Below the pieces are notes generated by a model. It was given only the letters and a program-made list of their open reading frames with translations, did not search any database and was not told the DNA's origin. A stretch of DNA of 64,000 nt, from contig JAQGHU010000046.1 of the NCBI GenBank assembly GCA_028291515.1, positions 105,647 through 169,646 on the forward strand, given 5' to 3'. Positions 33,436 to 42,700 of the stretch are shown one piece after another. The position numbers were made by a program, and so were the translations under genes. The stretch comes from Schlesneria sp. (GTDB lineage: Bacteria > Planctomycetota > Planctomycetia > Planctomycetales > Planctomycetaceae). Position 1 is the stretch's first letter. Every line of letters starts with the position of its first letter.

Positions 33436-36027
33436 TCAATGGACGATCGTCGCGTCATGCAGTGGCATATCTTTTTGCCACTTGATGGCGGGTTGGGGGC
33501 GGATGTGGTCTGGTTTGGCGAGGTGGGATTCTTCGGAGAGGATTTGATCAAGGTAGTGGTTTGCGAACGTTGCGTCGTCCGCGTCGGGGCAACCTTGGCC
33601 GTCTCGGGCTGGGTGGAGATCAAAATGCTTTCGGCCGAGATCGAGCTCCAGATGGAGTTGACGGTAGTCGGCTTTGGATTGGGCGCTGCGGCCAACTCTG
33701 TTGCTGATTTGGAGCGCGCCGACTCCGTACCGGCCGTCGGGCCACGAGACGGGCATGGTCGGCCAAGCGGATGAAAGGCTGAGAGCGCGTTTCGTTGGGC
33801 CGAGGGGGATATGCAGACCCAGCCAGGCGGCGTCGCCACTCCCTTGGCGTGCTCGGATCGACAGATCGATGCCGCCGGTGGGACCGGGTTGGACCCACTC
33901 GGCAACTTTTAGCCTGCCCACGATCAGCTTGTAGCCGTTGCTCAGGTCGGTGGCCGTCTGCCACGTCTTTTCGAATTCAGCGAATTTCTTTAGCGCTCCG
34001 TACGCCGTAGGGCGGGCAGGGTCATAACCTCGGGCTTCGACAACCAAGGGGCCCAACTTGCTGGTGTCTCCTTCGTCGCGATAGATCACAGCAGCTTGTA
34101 TGATATCGCCGGCCTGGACTTGTTCGGTATCCAACAACACGGCAGAAATGGCGACCGTGCCGTCTTTGCGAGCGGCCGGGCCGTCGATGATTCGCAGGGT
34201 TTTGAACTCGCCGATTTGTGATAGGTCTTCCGCGAAATACGAACCTGCCAGTTTGGCTCCCAGCGGAAATTCCAGATCTACCGACTGCGCCAGATGCTCG
34301 AAGAGGTCGAAGGTCTCGGCCTTCGCAAAATCCTTGCTTTCGAGATACCACAAGAAGCGGTGGATCGGGGCATAGTCCAGCAGCAGGTTTTTGCGCATGG
34401 CCCTGACGCCCTCGCCGCGAACGACGATTTCGGCGTCCAGCGGCATCTTCACTCGGAACTGGCCCTTGGCGGAAAACGATAGCAGCACTTGTTCGTCGCG
34501 ACGGATCTCGACTGTGCCGCTTCTGTCTTCGCCGGTTTTGAAATCGTAGATGCGGCCCCGAACGAGGGAGGCAAACGGTTCTCGCTTTGAGGGGACCGGT
34601 TGCGGAGCGAAGTAAATGGGGCTCGCGGCGCCCACCTGCCAGCGATGGTCGGTGCCATAGACCCGAGCCACATACCAACAGGGCTCGCTCTCGGTGATCG
34701 TGTGAGTCAGTTTGACGTGTGGCTGATTCGGTTCCCACGCCTTGACGACTTTGCCGTTGCGGATCAGTTCGACCTTGGCGACGCCCACAGGTTGGCCGGT
34801 TTTCGAATCGCTCGTTTGCAGGCTGAAAGCGTGTTGAGCGTACCAGGCTTCAATCTCAACGGTCTGCGTCTGGCCGTCTGTTGGCAGTGTCGAGCCACTA
34901 ATCTGACCGTCGATTTTGAATTGCAGCAATGGCCCGGTTGTGGCGATGGTTCGGCCGCCACGGACCGCTTCGGAGAGACTCTCATGACTGATGGCTGTGT
35001 TGGCACCGATCTGGAGATAGGTGTTCCAGAACCCAGGTGCTTTCAGGCCGAGGGTCGGTCGGTCGAAGCAGGCATCACTGTCGGCGAAGACAGGCACGAA
35101 GCAGCCACGATTCAATAATTGGAACCACAGTTGCCAGGCATTGGGATATGACGGTTCATCGCTCAGGACACTCAGGCCGTCAAACGACGGGCCGCAGTAG
35201 GCGCCGAAGATCAACTCGCGGCCGAGGTTGTTGCCGGGGAAATCGAGCCATTGGCCCTGATATTGTTTTCCGGGATAGTACCGCACCGGATGGACGGGGA
35301 CCATGACTCCACCCAGAGCGTGGATCTTGCGGGCCGTCTTGTAGTAGGGGGGATCTTCCGAAATCACAAAGGGGTTGCGGATGCCAAGCACGACGTGGTG
35401 CCCCAGCAGGCTCTTGGGAAGTTCACCTCCGAGCAACATAAGAAACCGAGGCGTAGAGACCTTGTCACAAGCGGCTTCATATCCGGCCAGATTCAAATGG
35501 CCGGCCCCGACATATTCCTGGCCGACCGAAACGAAGTCGAGCCCGTTACCCGCACACGTTGTGGCCACGTCCTGATAGCTGGTCTCACGTTGATTCTCGC
35601 CATGCAGCATGTGAACGTGAGCATCTCCCGAAACCCATCCAGCCTGCCGCAGGTGGCACATCCGCTTCAAGCGAAGACTAAGCGAGGTGGTCTCGCCCGC
35701 TTCGATGTCGACCGTCTGCGATTCGAGATGATATTCCAGTCCTCGTGCCGCAGTGACTGATGTCTTGCCCTCAGGCAATTCAAACGACTGCTTACCAGGC
35801 ATGAACACGGCATGAGCTTCGATCCCGGGCCAGCGGGCGGAGGAGCAATCCAGACGGTCCCCGGGATGCGTGCCGTCGCTGGCGCGGATGACCAGCCGGG
35901 AGGGCATCAGTTCTCCGGTCTCGGCGTCGCTCACTTGTACGTTCAGCGTTCCCGTCGCGGCGATGGCGGGAGTTGTGAGTAGGCCCAACGCCAGAATCAG
36001 TCGCAAAATCACGGATACAATGGTCAT
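33436..36027 (-). CDS. CehA/McbA-type PHP metallohydrolase, secreted
   Basis: 863 residues with a signal peptide (ILRLILALGLLTTPAIA). An N-terminal carboxypeptidase regulatory-like domain is followed by the PHP/CehA core: GDAHVHMLHGEN (metal-binding H-x-H), HHVVLGIRNPF, HALGGVMVPVHPVRYY and FVPVFADSDACF, then a beta-sandwich half. Such enzymes hydrolyse esters or phosphodiesters; this subgroup is abundant in planctomycetes, often beside carbohydrate degradation. Same strand and next to the NHL protein. Substrate unknown. Confidence 0.75.
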   Translation of the reverse strand: MTIVSVILRLILALGLLTTPAIAATGTLNVQVSDAETGELMPSRLVIRASDGTHPGDRLDCSSARWPGIEAHAVFMPGKQSFELPEGKTSVTAARGLEYHLESQTVDIEAGETTSLSLRLKRMCHLRQAGWVSGDAHVHMLHGENQRETSYQDVATTCAGNGLDFVSVGQEYVGAGHLNLAGYEAACDKVSTPRFLMLLGGELPKSLLGHHVVLGIRNPFVISEDPPYYKTARKIHALGGVMVPVHPVRYYPGKQYQGQWLDFPGNNLGRELIFGAYCGPSFDGLSVLSDEPSYPNAWQLWFQLLNRGCFVPVFADSDACFDRPTLGLKAPGFWNTYLQIGANTAISHESLSEAVRGGRTIATTGPLLQFKIDGQISGSTLPTDGQTQTVEIEAWYAQHAFSLQTSDSKTGQPVGVAKVELIRNGKVVKAWEPNQPHVKLTHTITESEPCWYVARVYGTDHRWQVGAASPIYFAPQPVPSKREPFASLVRGRIYDFKTGEDRSGTVEIRRDEQVLLSFSAKGQFRVKMPLDAEIVVRGEGVRAMRKNLLLDYAPIHRFLWYLESKDFAKAETFDLFEHLAQSVDLEFPLGAKLAGSYFAEDLSQIGEFKTLRIIDGPAARKDGTVAISAVLLDTEQVQAGDIIQAAVIYRDEGDTSKLGPLVVEARGYDPARPTAYGALKKFAEFEKTWQTATDLSNGYKLIVGRLKVAEWVQPGPTGGIDLSIRARQGSGDAAWLGLHIPLGPTKRALSLSSAWPTMPVSWPDGRYGVGALQISNRVGRSAQSKADYRQLHLELDLGRKHFDLHPARDGQGCPDADDATFANHYLDQILSEESHLAKPDHIRPQPAIKWQKDMPLHDATIVH

Positions 36028-36079
36028 TCTGGCAACGTCTCCAAGGGCGAGGTCTACACACGATCAGTGGGCATGACGA

Positions 36080-37171
36080 CTATGCCACCTTCTTCAGGAA
36101 GGACACTCGTCCGGTGGCGACCCACTCGACGACGTAAATATTGCCTTGGGCATCGAAGCAGGCATCATGGGGATGGATGAACTTGCCGTTCTCCCAGCGT
36201 TCCGGTTGTTCACGCATTATGAAGCCGTCGAGAACCTGCTCGGTCCATTTCGGATCGTATCCGAGATGGACGATGACGTTGTTGTCTTCGTCGAAAATCG
36301 AGATGCGGGCGTGCAGATCGGGAATGAGAAGCTTCGTCCCCTGGATATCGAAGTGTGCCGGAAAACTCACGTTTCCGACGATGCTGACCGGTTTGCCGTC
36401 TAAGGTGAAATACTGCAACCGCGCGTTGGCTCGGTCCGCGATAATCAGCAGTGGGTCGCGACCGGGACGGTTGTCGAGCCAGATTCCGTGTGGTGTCTTA
36501 AACTTGCCGGGTTGATCACCAGTCCCGCCAAACGAACGAAGATACTGAGCATCTTTGTCGTATTGATGAATGAAGTTCGAGCCATAGCCATCGGCGACGT
36601 AGAACCCTCCGTCCGGGGCGAAGGCGATGTTTGTCGGGCTGTATTTCTCCGGGGCATCGTACAGCTTCGATTCTTTTGGGTAGGGCAACTCCCAGACTTG
36701 TTCACCCTTGAGCGTGGTTTTCGTGACCAGGCCCGGGCGCGGTTTGGAGCCGTCAGTCGGTTTCGTGGTGGTAATCGCCAGATACAGGAATTCTTCATTG
36801 CCATCGCGGCGGATATCGATGCCGTGGCCGCCGAAGTTCCATTGCTTTCCGAAAGACCGGACGAATTTTCCGCTCGGGTCAAAAGTGACAGTGGTGTCGA
36901 TGTTGGAGTTGAACGGAGCCCGATGTGTGATGTAGATCAGGCCGGCCGCGTCGATGGCGACGCCATGGGTGGCGTGCCATCGGATGTGGTCGGGAACCTC
37001 GCCCCAGTTGTGATGGCATTCGTAGGTGAATTCGCCCGACCCAATCACGACCGGTTTTGTGCCCGCCTTGTCGGAAGCATGCACAAAGAAATTAGAAGTG
37101 AGGGCGGTTGCTGCCACCGCGGTGGCGCTCTTCAGAAAATCCCGGCGTTGGGGATCGAGTGGGTCGGCCAT
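36080..37171 (-). CDS. Tat-exported NHL-type beta-propeller protein
   Basis: 363 residues from ATG 37171. Twin-arginine leader PLDPQRRDFLKSATAVAATA typical of planctomycetes, then a six-bladed propeller with repeated NHL motifs (HGVAIDAAGLIYITHR, NIAFAPDGGFYVADGYGSN, PHGIWLD..., PHDACFDAQGNIYVVEW). Propellers of this kind bind ligands or act as lyases. Co-directional with the metallohydrolase. Confidence 0.75.
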   Translation of the reverse strand: MADPLDPQRRDFLKSATAVAATALTSNFFVHASDKAGTKPVVIGSGEFTYECHHNWGEVPDHIRWHATHGVAIDAAGLIYITHRAPFNSNIDTTVTFDPSGKFVRSFGKQWNFGGHGIDIRRDGNEEFLYLAITTTKPTDGSKPRPGLVTKTTLKGEQVWELPYPKESKLYDAPEKYSPTNIAFAPDGGFYVADGYGSNFIHQYDKDAQYLRSFGGTGDQPGKFKTPHGIWLDNRPGRDPLLIIADRANARLQYFTLDGKPVSIVGNVSFPAHFDIQGTKLLIPDLHARISIFDEDNNVIVHLGYDPKWTEQVLDGFIMREQPERWENGKFIHPHDACFDAQGNIYVVEWVATGRVSFLKKVA

Positions 37172-37363
37172 GGGGCATTCCTTCCGCAAACAACGCAATC
37201 GACAGGTCGTGGAATCAGGTGAGACGATTCCGGGATCATACGCCCCGATTCTGGTTGGCTGCAATCGGAACACGCACTGGAGAATGGAAGGCCTTGGCGA
37301 CTTGAAGCCAATAATTCCCGCAGGAACTGTATCGACCATTGTCTGAACTCACGCGGTACAGCT

Positions 37364-37615
37364 TTGACGTTGGCCAATTCACCGGACGTTGACAACGCAC
37401 GGGTTCCATTACAGACTGCCGTCGAGGTCGAAGCCGCTCCGGTGATCGCCGTTTTAAAGAGACGGTACTGCAAGGAACCGAAGAAACTGAATTTAAAATG
37501 GCACGATGATTTCTTCGCTCGCTGGCACTGTGATGCAATTTACTTCGTGGTCGTCGTGCGGACGCCTCATGAATTTTCTCCATCATTCGAAACGCATGCA
37601 GCTTTCGATCGTTGA
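37364..37615 (+). pseudogene. Truncated paralogue of the 32462 gene
   Basis: The 83-residue frame carries VEAAPVIAVLKRRYCKEP, FFARWHCDAIYFVVVVRTPH and FETHAAFDR, matching the 32462 protein, but lacks its N-terminal basic segment and C-terminal GWNTFMNNATLE region. The following 37620-37665 matches 32893-32935 in the next gene. A duplicated, decayed block. Confidence 0.7.
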
Positions 37616-37696
37616 TGAAAGCGAGAGAAATCCCTTTGTCAAACTCATCACACCCGCAGCGAGCTGCAGATGTATGTGACAGGGAGCGCAGACGAC

Positions 37697-38194
37697 ATGG
37701 GCCTGAACATCATGCTCAGCCTCACGGAAGCCACAGTCCGCGATGAGGCTCGTCCGCTGGTGCCGATCCCACTTCGGTTTGTAGACGGGGAGTGGGAAGA
37801 TTGGATGGTGTCACGCTCGCACGAATTGTTTCCGAAGTTTCACGAGTTGGAAACGAACTACCTCGCCAGCATTTATGCAGAACAAAAGGAGCAGCTAGTT
37901 GCAATCTACGAAAAGGAAGAGATCGAAGTCCTTGTCGCCTCCTTCTCTGGAATCCAAGCCGAATCCGGAGAAGTCACATCGTATTGTGTCTGGACGGAAG
38001 GAATTGAATCGCTGTTGCCGAAGACCGACTTAATCATGATTGGCAGCGCCGATGAATCTGCCGCGTATGAGTGGGATAAGGTGGCGGAAGCTGTTGGCCT
38101 CGAACCTCTGGATGACTTGTATCCCAGTCGCTACCGGGTGGGAGAAGTTCCCACTCCTGAGCAACTCGACAGAATTGGTGCGGTCGAGTTGTGA
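37697..38194 (+). CDS. Hypothetical protein
   Basis: 165 residues from ATG 37697 (27 bases longer with ATG 37670). Acidic, mixed alpha/beta with LVPIPLRFVDGEWEDWMVSR, a helix NYLASIYAEQKEQLVAIYEKEE and a beta end with YRVGEVPTPEQLDRI. Looks intact; no family recognised. Confidence 0.55.
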   Translation: MGLNIMLSLTEATVRDEARPLVPIPLRFVDGEWEDWMVSRSHELFPKFHELETNYLASIYAEQKEQLVAIYEKEEIEVLVASFSGIQAESGEVTSYCVWTEGIESLLPKTDLIMIGSADESAAYEWDKVAEAVGLEPLDDLYPSRYRVGEVPTPEQLDRIGAVEL

Positions 38195-38262
38195 TTGCGC
38201 TGGAGTAGCAGTCCGGATCAACCTCAACTCCTTGCTATCGGTTGGCTGGGCGGGATATTGTG

Positions 38263-38468
38263 ATGCGCATTGATCGGAAACCTCAGTGGTTGGCGCAGGT
38301 CATTCTCGTCATGTCTCTTGTCGTTCACTTGATAGTTCGCTTGGCGCGAGCTTCGCGATAGGCGGGCAAATGCTCGGAGGATGGCTCGCGTGGGAGTGCA
38401 TGCTGGCCCGGGACTGGCTGATGACCGGCCTAGGGATACTTATACTGAGCAGTTTACCGACCTGCTAG
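38263..38468 (+). pseudogene. Possible frameshifted small membrane protein
   Basis: ATG 38263 encodes MRIDRKPQWLAQVILVMSLV with a membrane helix, stopping at 38361; the overlapping frame continues with MLGGWLAWECMLARDWLMTG and LGILILSSLPTC to 38468. Joined by a shift near 38340-38360 they would make one two-pass membrane protein. Could also be two tiny genes. Confidence 0.35.
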
Positions 38469-38544
38469 GTTTGGTGGCGGTGAAGTGGTGGAATGGTACT
38501 TGGGGCAAGTCCTGCGACTATGTCCTGTCGCTGGTCGAGTGAAT

Positions 38545-38605
38545 CTCCCCCATGCACACCTTCTTCCAGGGCTGGCGACGAAAAGACAGGGTTTGTCACG
38601 CTGGC
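38545..38605 (+). pseudogene. 5' fragment of membrane-protein family gene
   Basis: ATG 38552 gives MHTFFQGWRRKDRVCHAGQP, matching the start of the 28884 protein (MHTSFHSWRRKAG) at DNA level (CCCCATGCACACC...CTGGCGACGAAAA). The gene is broken after about 17 codons. The matching 3' end lies at 40060. Confidence 0.6.
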
Positions 38606-38656
38606 CAACCGGAACGATAGATAGAGAATAGACCGATTTTAAAGGAGATTCGTTTG

Positions 38657-39898
38657 ATGACTCGTTGTCGAGTGGCGTCGATCGTCCTCTGTGTCGTCAG
38701 TGGTTTTACGGTCTGCTCGCAGGCAGCGAACCCATTGGCACCGAAGTCCTGGCCCAATTGGATGGGGCCGAATCATGACGGTGTTTCGACCGAAGCAGGA
38801 TGGAAGGCGACATGGCCCGAGGAGGGATTGCCAGTCGCGTGGTCGCGTCAAATTGGGATCGGATTTAGTTCGATCTCAATCGCCGACGGTCGCCTGTTCA
38901 CGATGGGACATGTTGATGGAGAAGAAATCATCTCGTGTCTTGACGCGAATTCGGGTGACGAGATCTGGACACATCGGTACGCATGCGGCTTGAATGATAA
39001 TTTGCATGAAGGTGGTCCCGGCGCCACCCCGACGGTCGACGGGGATTGCGTTTACACGCTGGGAAAAGAAGGGCAGCTTTACTGTTTGAACACAAAAACG
39101 GGAAAGATGCTTTGGGAGGTGATGCTGCAAAAAGATCTGGACGTGAAATTACCCGAATGGGGATTCTCCTCTTCACCGGTCATTTCGGAGAATCAACTGA
39201 TTCTTGAAGCTGGTCGAGTTGTTTCTTACGACAAGCGAACGGGCAAAAAGAACTGGGAGACAGCCAAACACCAAGCGGGATACGGATCTGCAGCTATCTT
39301 TCCGCGAGAAGGCGATGCCTCATTCATCGCGACGCTGGATTGCGAAGGCTTACGCATTACCAAGTTGGATACCGGTGACGAAGTTGCCTTCCAATCCTGG
39401 CCATCGTCGTTTCGGACAAATGCCACGACTCCGATCGTCCAAGGAAACCGCATTTTGATTTCCGCCGCTTACAATGTCGGCTGTGGATTGTTCGAATTCG
39501 ATGGACTCGCTTTGAAACAGGTCTATGCGAACAAAGAAATGCGAAACCATTTCAACAACAGTATTCTTCTGGACGGATACCTTTACGGGTTTGATGGCAA
39601 TTCCAACTTGGGCCGCGTAGTACAACTGACCTGCATGGATTTTGAGACGGGAAAAGTGGCGTGGAAGCAGCGAGGCATGGGTTGTGGATCACTGATGATC
39701 GCCGATGGAAAATTATTGGTTCTTGGTGAGAATGGAACGCTCGTTCTTGCTAAGGCGACGCCAGAGGGTTTTGAAGAACTGGCAAAATCTCCGTTTCTGA
39801 CGGGTCGTTGCTGGACGGTGCCGGTGCTGTTTGAAGGGCGAGTCTACGGAAGAAATGCTGCTGGAAAGCTGGTCTGCGTTAATCTGCCATTAAAATGA
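38657..39898 (+). CDS. Secreted PQQ-type beta-propeller protein
   Basis: 413 residues from ATG 38657 (AAAGGAG upstream). Signal peptide ASIVLCVVSGFTVCSQA followed by PQQ/quinoprotein-like repeats: SISIADGRLFTMGHV, CLDANSGDEIWTHR, TVDGDCVYTLGKEGQLYCLN, SLMIADGKLLVLGENG. Lacks visible dehydrogenase motifs and may bind other ligands. Sits between the two halves of the broken membrane-protein gene. Exported. Confidence 0.75.
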   Translation: MTRCRVASIVLCVVSGFTVCSQAANPLAPKSWPNWMGPNHDGVSTEAGWKATWPEEGLPVAWSRQIGIGFSSISIADGRLFTMGHVDGEEIISCLDANSGDEIWTHRYACGLNDNLHEGGPGATPTVDGDCVYTLGKEGQLYCLNTKTGKMLWEVMLQKDLDVKLPEWGFSSSPVISENQLILEAGRVVSYDKRTGKKNWETAKHQAGYGSAAIFPREGDASFIATLDCEGLRITKLDTGDEVAFQSWPSSFRTNATTPIVQGNRILISAAYNVGCGLFEFDGLALKQVYANKEMRNHFNNSILLDGYLYGFDGNSNLGRVVQLTCMDFETGKVAWKQRGMGCGSLMIADGKLLVLGENGTLVLAKATPEGFEELAKSPFLTGRCWTVPVLFEGRVYGRNAAGKLVCVNLPLK

Positions 39899-40059
39899 CA
39901 TCAAACCGCAGAATTTTGCATGTGGCGTTCAATAAGCTGATGGATGAACGTTTGCTTGCCTGCCCTGCCTCAAGACCGATGCTGGTGCTTTGAATCATAT
40001 GGAGAAAATTGTGACCAGAGGTCCAGCACTCTTGGGTCGTCCACCCCATTGTGGTGCTC

Positions 40060-40096
40060 TCTGCCTACCTGATTCTCTGGAAGCCACGGAAGCGGG
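40060..40096 (+). pseudogene. 3' fragment of membrane-protein family gene
   Basis: 37 bp with one mismatch to 29250-29286, encoding SAYLILWKPRKR, the last helix of the 28884 protein. The frame fuses with the ELYxxVW gene starting at 40114. Confidence 0.6.
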
Positions 40097-40113
40097 CAGC
40101 GATGGAGGGAGAC

Positions 40114-41136
40114 ATGACTGAAGGTCTCAAACGTAGAGAGCTATACGAGAAAGTCTGGACGACGCCATTGACGGCGATCGCGAAGGAATTCGGAATCACT
40201 GTTTTTCAACTCCGCAAAACCTGCGACGAGCATAATATTCCCCGCCCACATAACGGCTACTGGTCGCAGATCGCGTTTGGAAAACAGGTCGACAAGATTC
40301 CTCTCTCGGATCAAGACGATGAGGAAATCAAACTCTTTCGCGAGCGATTCGAAGGGGACGAGATACCAAGTCAGACGGAAATCAGCATTGCCGTTCCGGT
40401 GGTACTCGAAAAACCTCACAAGCTGACGACTTCCACCCAACGACATTTGAATCGCACGAAACCATGTTGGAATGGCAAGCTTCTTCCAGATGGCCAAGCC
40501 GATTGCCTGCAGATCGAAGTAACCAAACCTCAGCTTGATCGCGCGCTGCGTTTGTTCGATTCGTTGATAAAGCAACTGGAACTCAAAGGGGGTTCGGCAA
40601 CACCATGCAAACTGGATTTCTTTAAGAAGCCCGTGACGATCTTCAACCTGAACGAGATAGAGATCGACGTCACATTGACGGAGTGGGTGAGACGAACCAC
40701 TCTCCCAAGGCCTTCGAACATCAAGCCCGACGACTACTATCGTGATGAATTCGAGTACCACCCAACGGGCCAGCTCACATTCGAATTTGGCACGCGCGAG
40801 GTTGGGATGAAATGCAGAGATGGTGTAAAGAAAAATATCGAAACCAGTTTTAACTCGGTCGTTGCGAAGATGCTTGCAGCCTTCGACAAAGAGCACGCCG
40901 AGCGCCTTGAACGGGAATGCTGGGATCGAGACTGGGCACAGGCAGCAGAGGATAGATTTCTGCACCAGAAAAGACGAGATGCTCTGCTAAAGGATATGGC
41001 CGACTGGAAGCAGGCGCAAGAGATTCGCCACTACTTGAACGCATACCGCGCCAAGCTGGAACCACTCGACGAAGAGCAAATTGAATGGCTCAAATGGGCC
41101 GAGAAGTTTGCCGATGATCTCGACCCGCTGAAATGA
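40114..41136 (+). CDS. ELYxxVW-family protein, long form
   Basis: 340 residues from ATG 40114 with GGAGGGAGAC before it. N-terminal domain, RRELYEKVWTTPLTAIAKEFG and HNIPRPHNGYWSQIAFGK, is shared with the protein at 41139; it resembles an HTH-like DNA-binding segment in many uncharacterised bacterial proteins. The long middle is beta-rich; the helical C-terminus (ADWKQAQEIRHYLNAYRAKLE) is also shared. Convergent with the shorter form, two bases apart. Function unknown. Confidence 0.6.
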   Translation: MTEGLKRRELYEKVWTTPLTAIAKEFGITVFQLRKTCDEHNIPRPHNGYWSQIAFGKQVDKIPLSDQDDEEIKLFRERFEGDEIPSQTEISIAVPVVLEKPHKLTTSTQRHLNRTKPCWNGKLLPDGQADCLQIEVTKPQLDRALRLFDSLIKQLELKGGSATPCKLDFFKKPVTIFNLNEIEIDVTLTEWVRRTTLPRPSNIKPDDYYRDEFEYHPTGQLTFEFGTREVGMKCRDGVKKNIETSFNSVVAKMLAAFDKEHAERLERECWDRDWAQAAEDRFLHQKRRDALLKDMADWKQAQEIRHYLNAYRAKLEPLDEEQIEWLKWAEKFADDLDPLK

Positions 41137-41138
41137 AA

Positions 41139-41759
41139 TCAGCGATTCTCACGGCATCTCCTTCCAGTCGCTTGCGGTGAGTCGATCGCTTGCACCCCGG
41201 GCAGCTTTAGCGACGACACCATAGGGTCGATCTTGTCTGCGTGCGCAGATGCCCAGGCAAGCCAATCGCTGAACTCAGGGACAAAGGCATACTCGGCCCG
41301 GCGAGTCTCAGCAGCACCGCGGCACGCATGGATAAACTCGCGAATTCGATTGGCTCTATGCCAATCATCCACGAGTCCGTCGAGTCGATTGTGCCAGCCC
41401 TCAATCTTGAGTCGCTCGGCTTCGTAAGCCTGCAAGGTTGCCCAGTCAATATGGCGGGGCCTTTGTTCGTCCATCCATTCAGCGTGAGAAACGCGCTGGC
41501 CATCTCTCTCGAAGACACGGTAAGTCAGGGTCACGTCTTCGCCGCGTGGCAGGCGTGGTTTGCGGATCGGTTTGCCCGCTCGTTTCTTGGCCCAATATCC
41601 CCTCGATGGCCGAGGAATGTTATGGCGTCTACAGGCACCAGCTATCGCAGTGTCGGAATGTCCAAATCGAGCCGCCACTTTGGTCATTGGCTCATCCCAA
41701 ACTAGCTTGTAAAGCTCGGTGCGTGTCACAGTTAGATCGCGATAAACGATTTTGCTCAC
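41139..41759 (-). CDS. ELYxxVW-family protein, short form
   Basis: 206 residues: TRTELYKLVWDEPMTKVAAR, then GHSDTAIAGACRRHNIPRP and GYWAKKRAGKPI; the C-terminal helix VDDWHRANRIREFIHAC. Lacks the long middle of the 40114 protein but has both end domains. Arranged tail to tail with it. A third, internally deleted copy lies at 45579. Function unknown; the pairing suggests they act together. Confidence 0.6.
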   Translation of the reverse strand: MSKIVYRDLTVTRTELYKLVWDEPMTKVAARFGHSDTAIAGACRRHNIPRPSRGYWAKKRAGKPIRKPRLPRGEDVTLTYRVFERDGQRVSHAEWMDEQRPRHIDWATLQAYEAERLKIEGWHNRLDGLVDDWHRANRIREFIHACRGAAETRRAEYAFVPEFSDWLAWASAHADKIDPMVSSLKLPGVQAIDSPQATGRRCRENR

Positions 41760-41978
41760 TCAATCGCCTCTTGTGAAAGTGAAAAAGTCGGTCACGGCCG
41801 ACTTTGATGTTGAAGTACAATTTTCCCGCTCGCCGTCAAGAGCAGGCAGAGTTCTGACTCTGTGGTTGCCTCAATAATCAGGCATTTCCATGCGACCTCG
41901 GCAGCATGGTTGGTATTTTGGCTCAATGACTGGTTAGGATTGCGTCGCAATTCACTACGAGCTTATTGGGGGCGGGCC

Positions 41979-42656
41979 ATGCTATCCATGAAGAATCTGG
42001 TTTGGATCGTATTACTAGCGACGGTATCTTCCACCTTTGCTGATGCGCCGAGGGTTCTTGAAGAGATCAAAGGAGAAGTCTTAGGAGTGATTGACGGCGA
42101 TACTGTGACTTTGCACACAACGGGGAAACCGCTGAGTATTCGCCTAGAAGGAATCGACGCTCCGGAGTCATCACAACGACTCGGCGCAGAGTCTCGCGAT
42201 GCGCTGAAGGCCTTGGTTGCGGGCAAGTCCGTAACCGTACGAAAAACCGGAATTGATAAGTACGGTCGAACGCTCGGAATTGTGGTTGTGAATGGCACTA
42301 ACGTTTGTGCCAAGATGGTCGAGAACGGGTGGGCGTGGCATTTCAAGAAGTACAATTCAGACGAGTTGCTTGCGAAGCTGGAGCTGCAAGCTCGGGACGC
42401 AAAGCGTGGCGTCTGGCAAGATCAGCAGCCGCTCGCACCGTGGGACTATCGGCGACAGAAGGAAGAGGAGAAGATTGTTAAGGCGTCGCCACCGCCAGCG
42501 ACACTCGCACCAGTCCCGCCAGTAGCACCGATCAAGGCTAAGCCAGTCACGCCCGCGGTGACACCGTCTGACGACAGTCATGCTGGAATGGTCTGGGTCA
42601 ACGGCTACACGAGGAAGAATGGCACGCAGGTGAAGGGGTACTGGCGACGGAAGTAG
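41979..42656 (+). CDS. Secreted thermonuclease, copy 2
   Basis: 225 residues from ATG 41979 (41988 also possible). Signal peptide (LVWIVLLATVSSTFA), the SNase motifs LGVIDGDTVTLH, IRLEGIDAPE, DKYGRTLGIV and AWHFKKY, then a Pro/Ala-rich linker and a C-terminal VNGYTRKNGTQVKGYWRRK motif found in bacterial cell-wall-associated nucleases. Differs from the first by this extra C-terminal module. Confidence 0.85.
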   Translation: MLSMKNLVWIVLLATVSSTFADAPRVLEEIKGEVLGVIDGDTVTLHTTGKPLSIRLEGIDAPESSQRLGAESRDALKALVAGKSVTVRKTGIDKYGRTLGIVVVNGTNVCAKMVENGWAWHFKKYNSDELLAKLELQARDAKRGVWQDQQPLAPWDYRRQKEEEKIVKASPPPATLAPVPPVAPIKAKPVTPAVTPSDDSHAGMVWVNGYTRKNGTQVKGYWRRK

Positions 42657-42700
42657 CTCCGCCCTTAGTTTTGAATCTGATCGCATTCAAGGGGCCCGCG

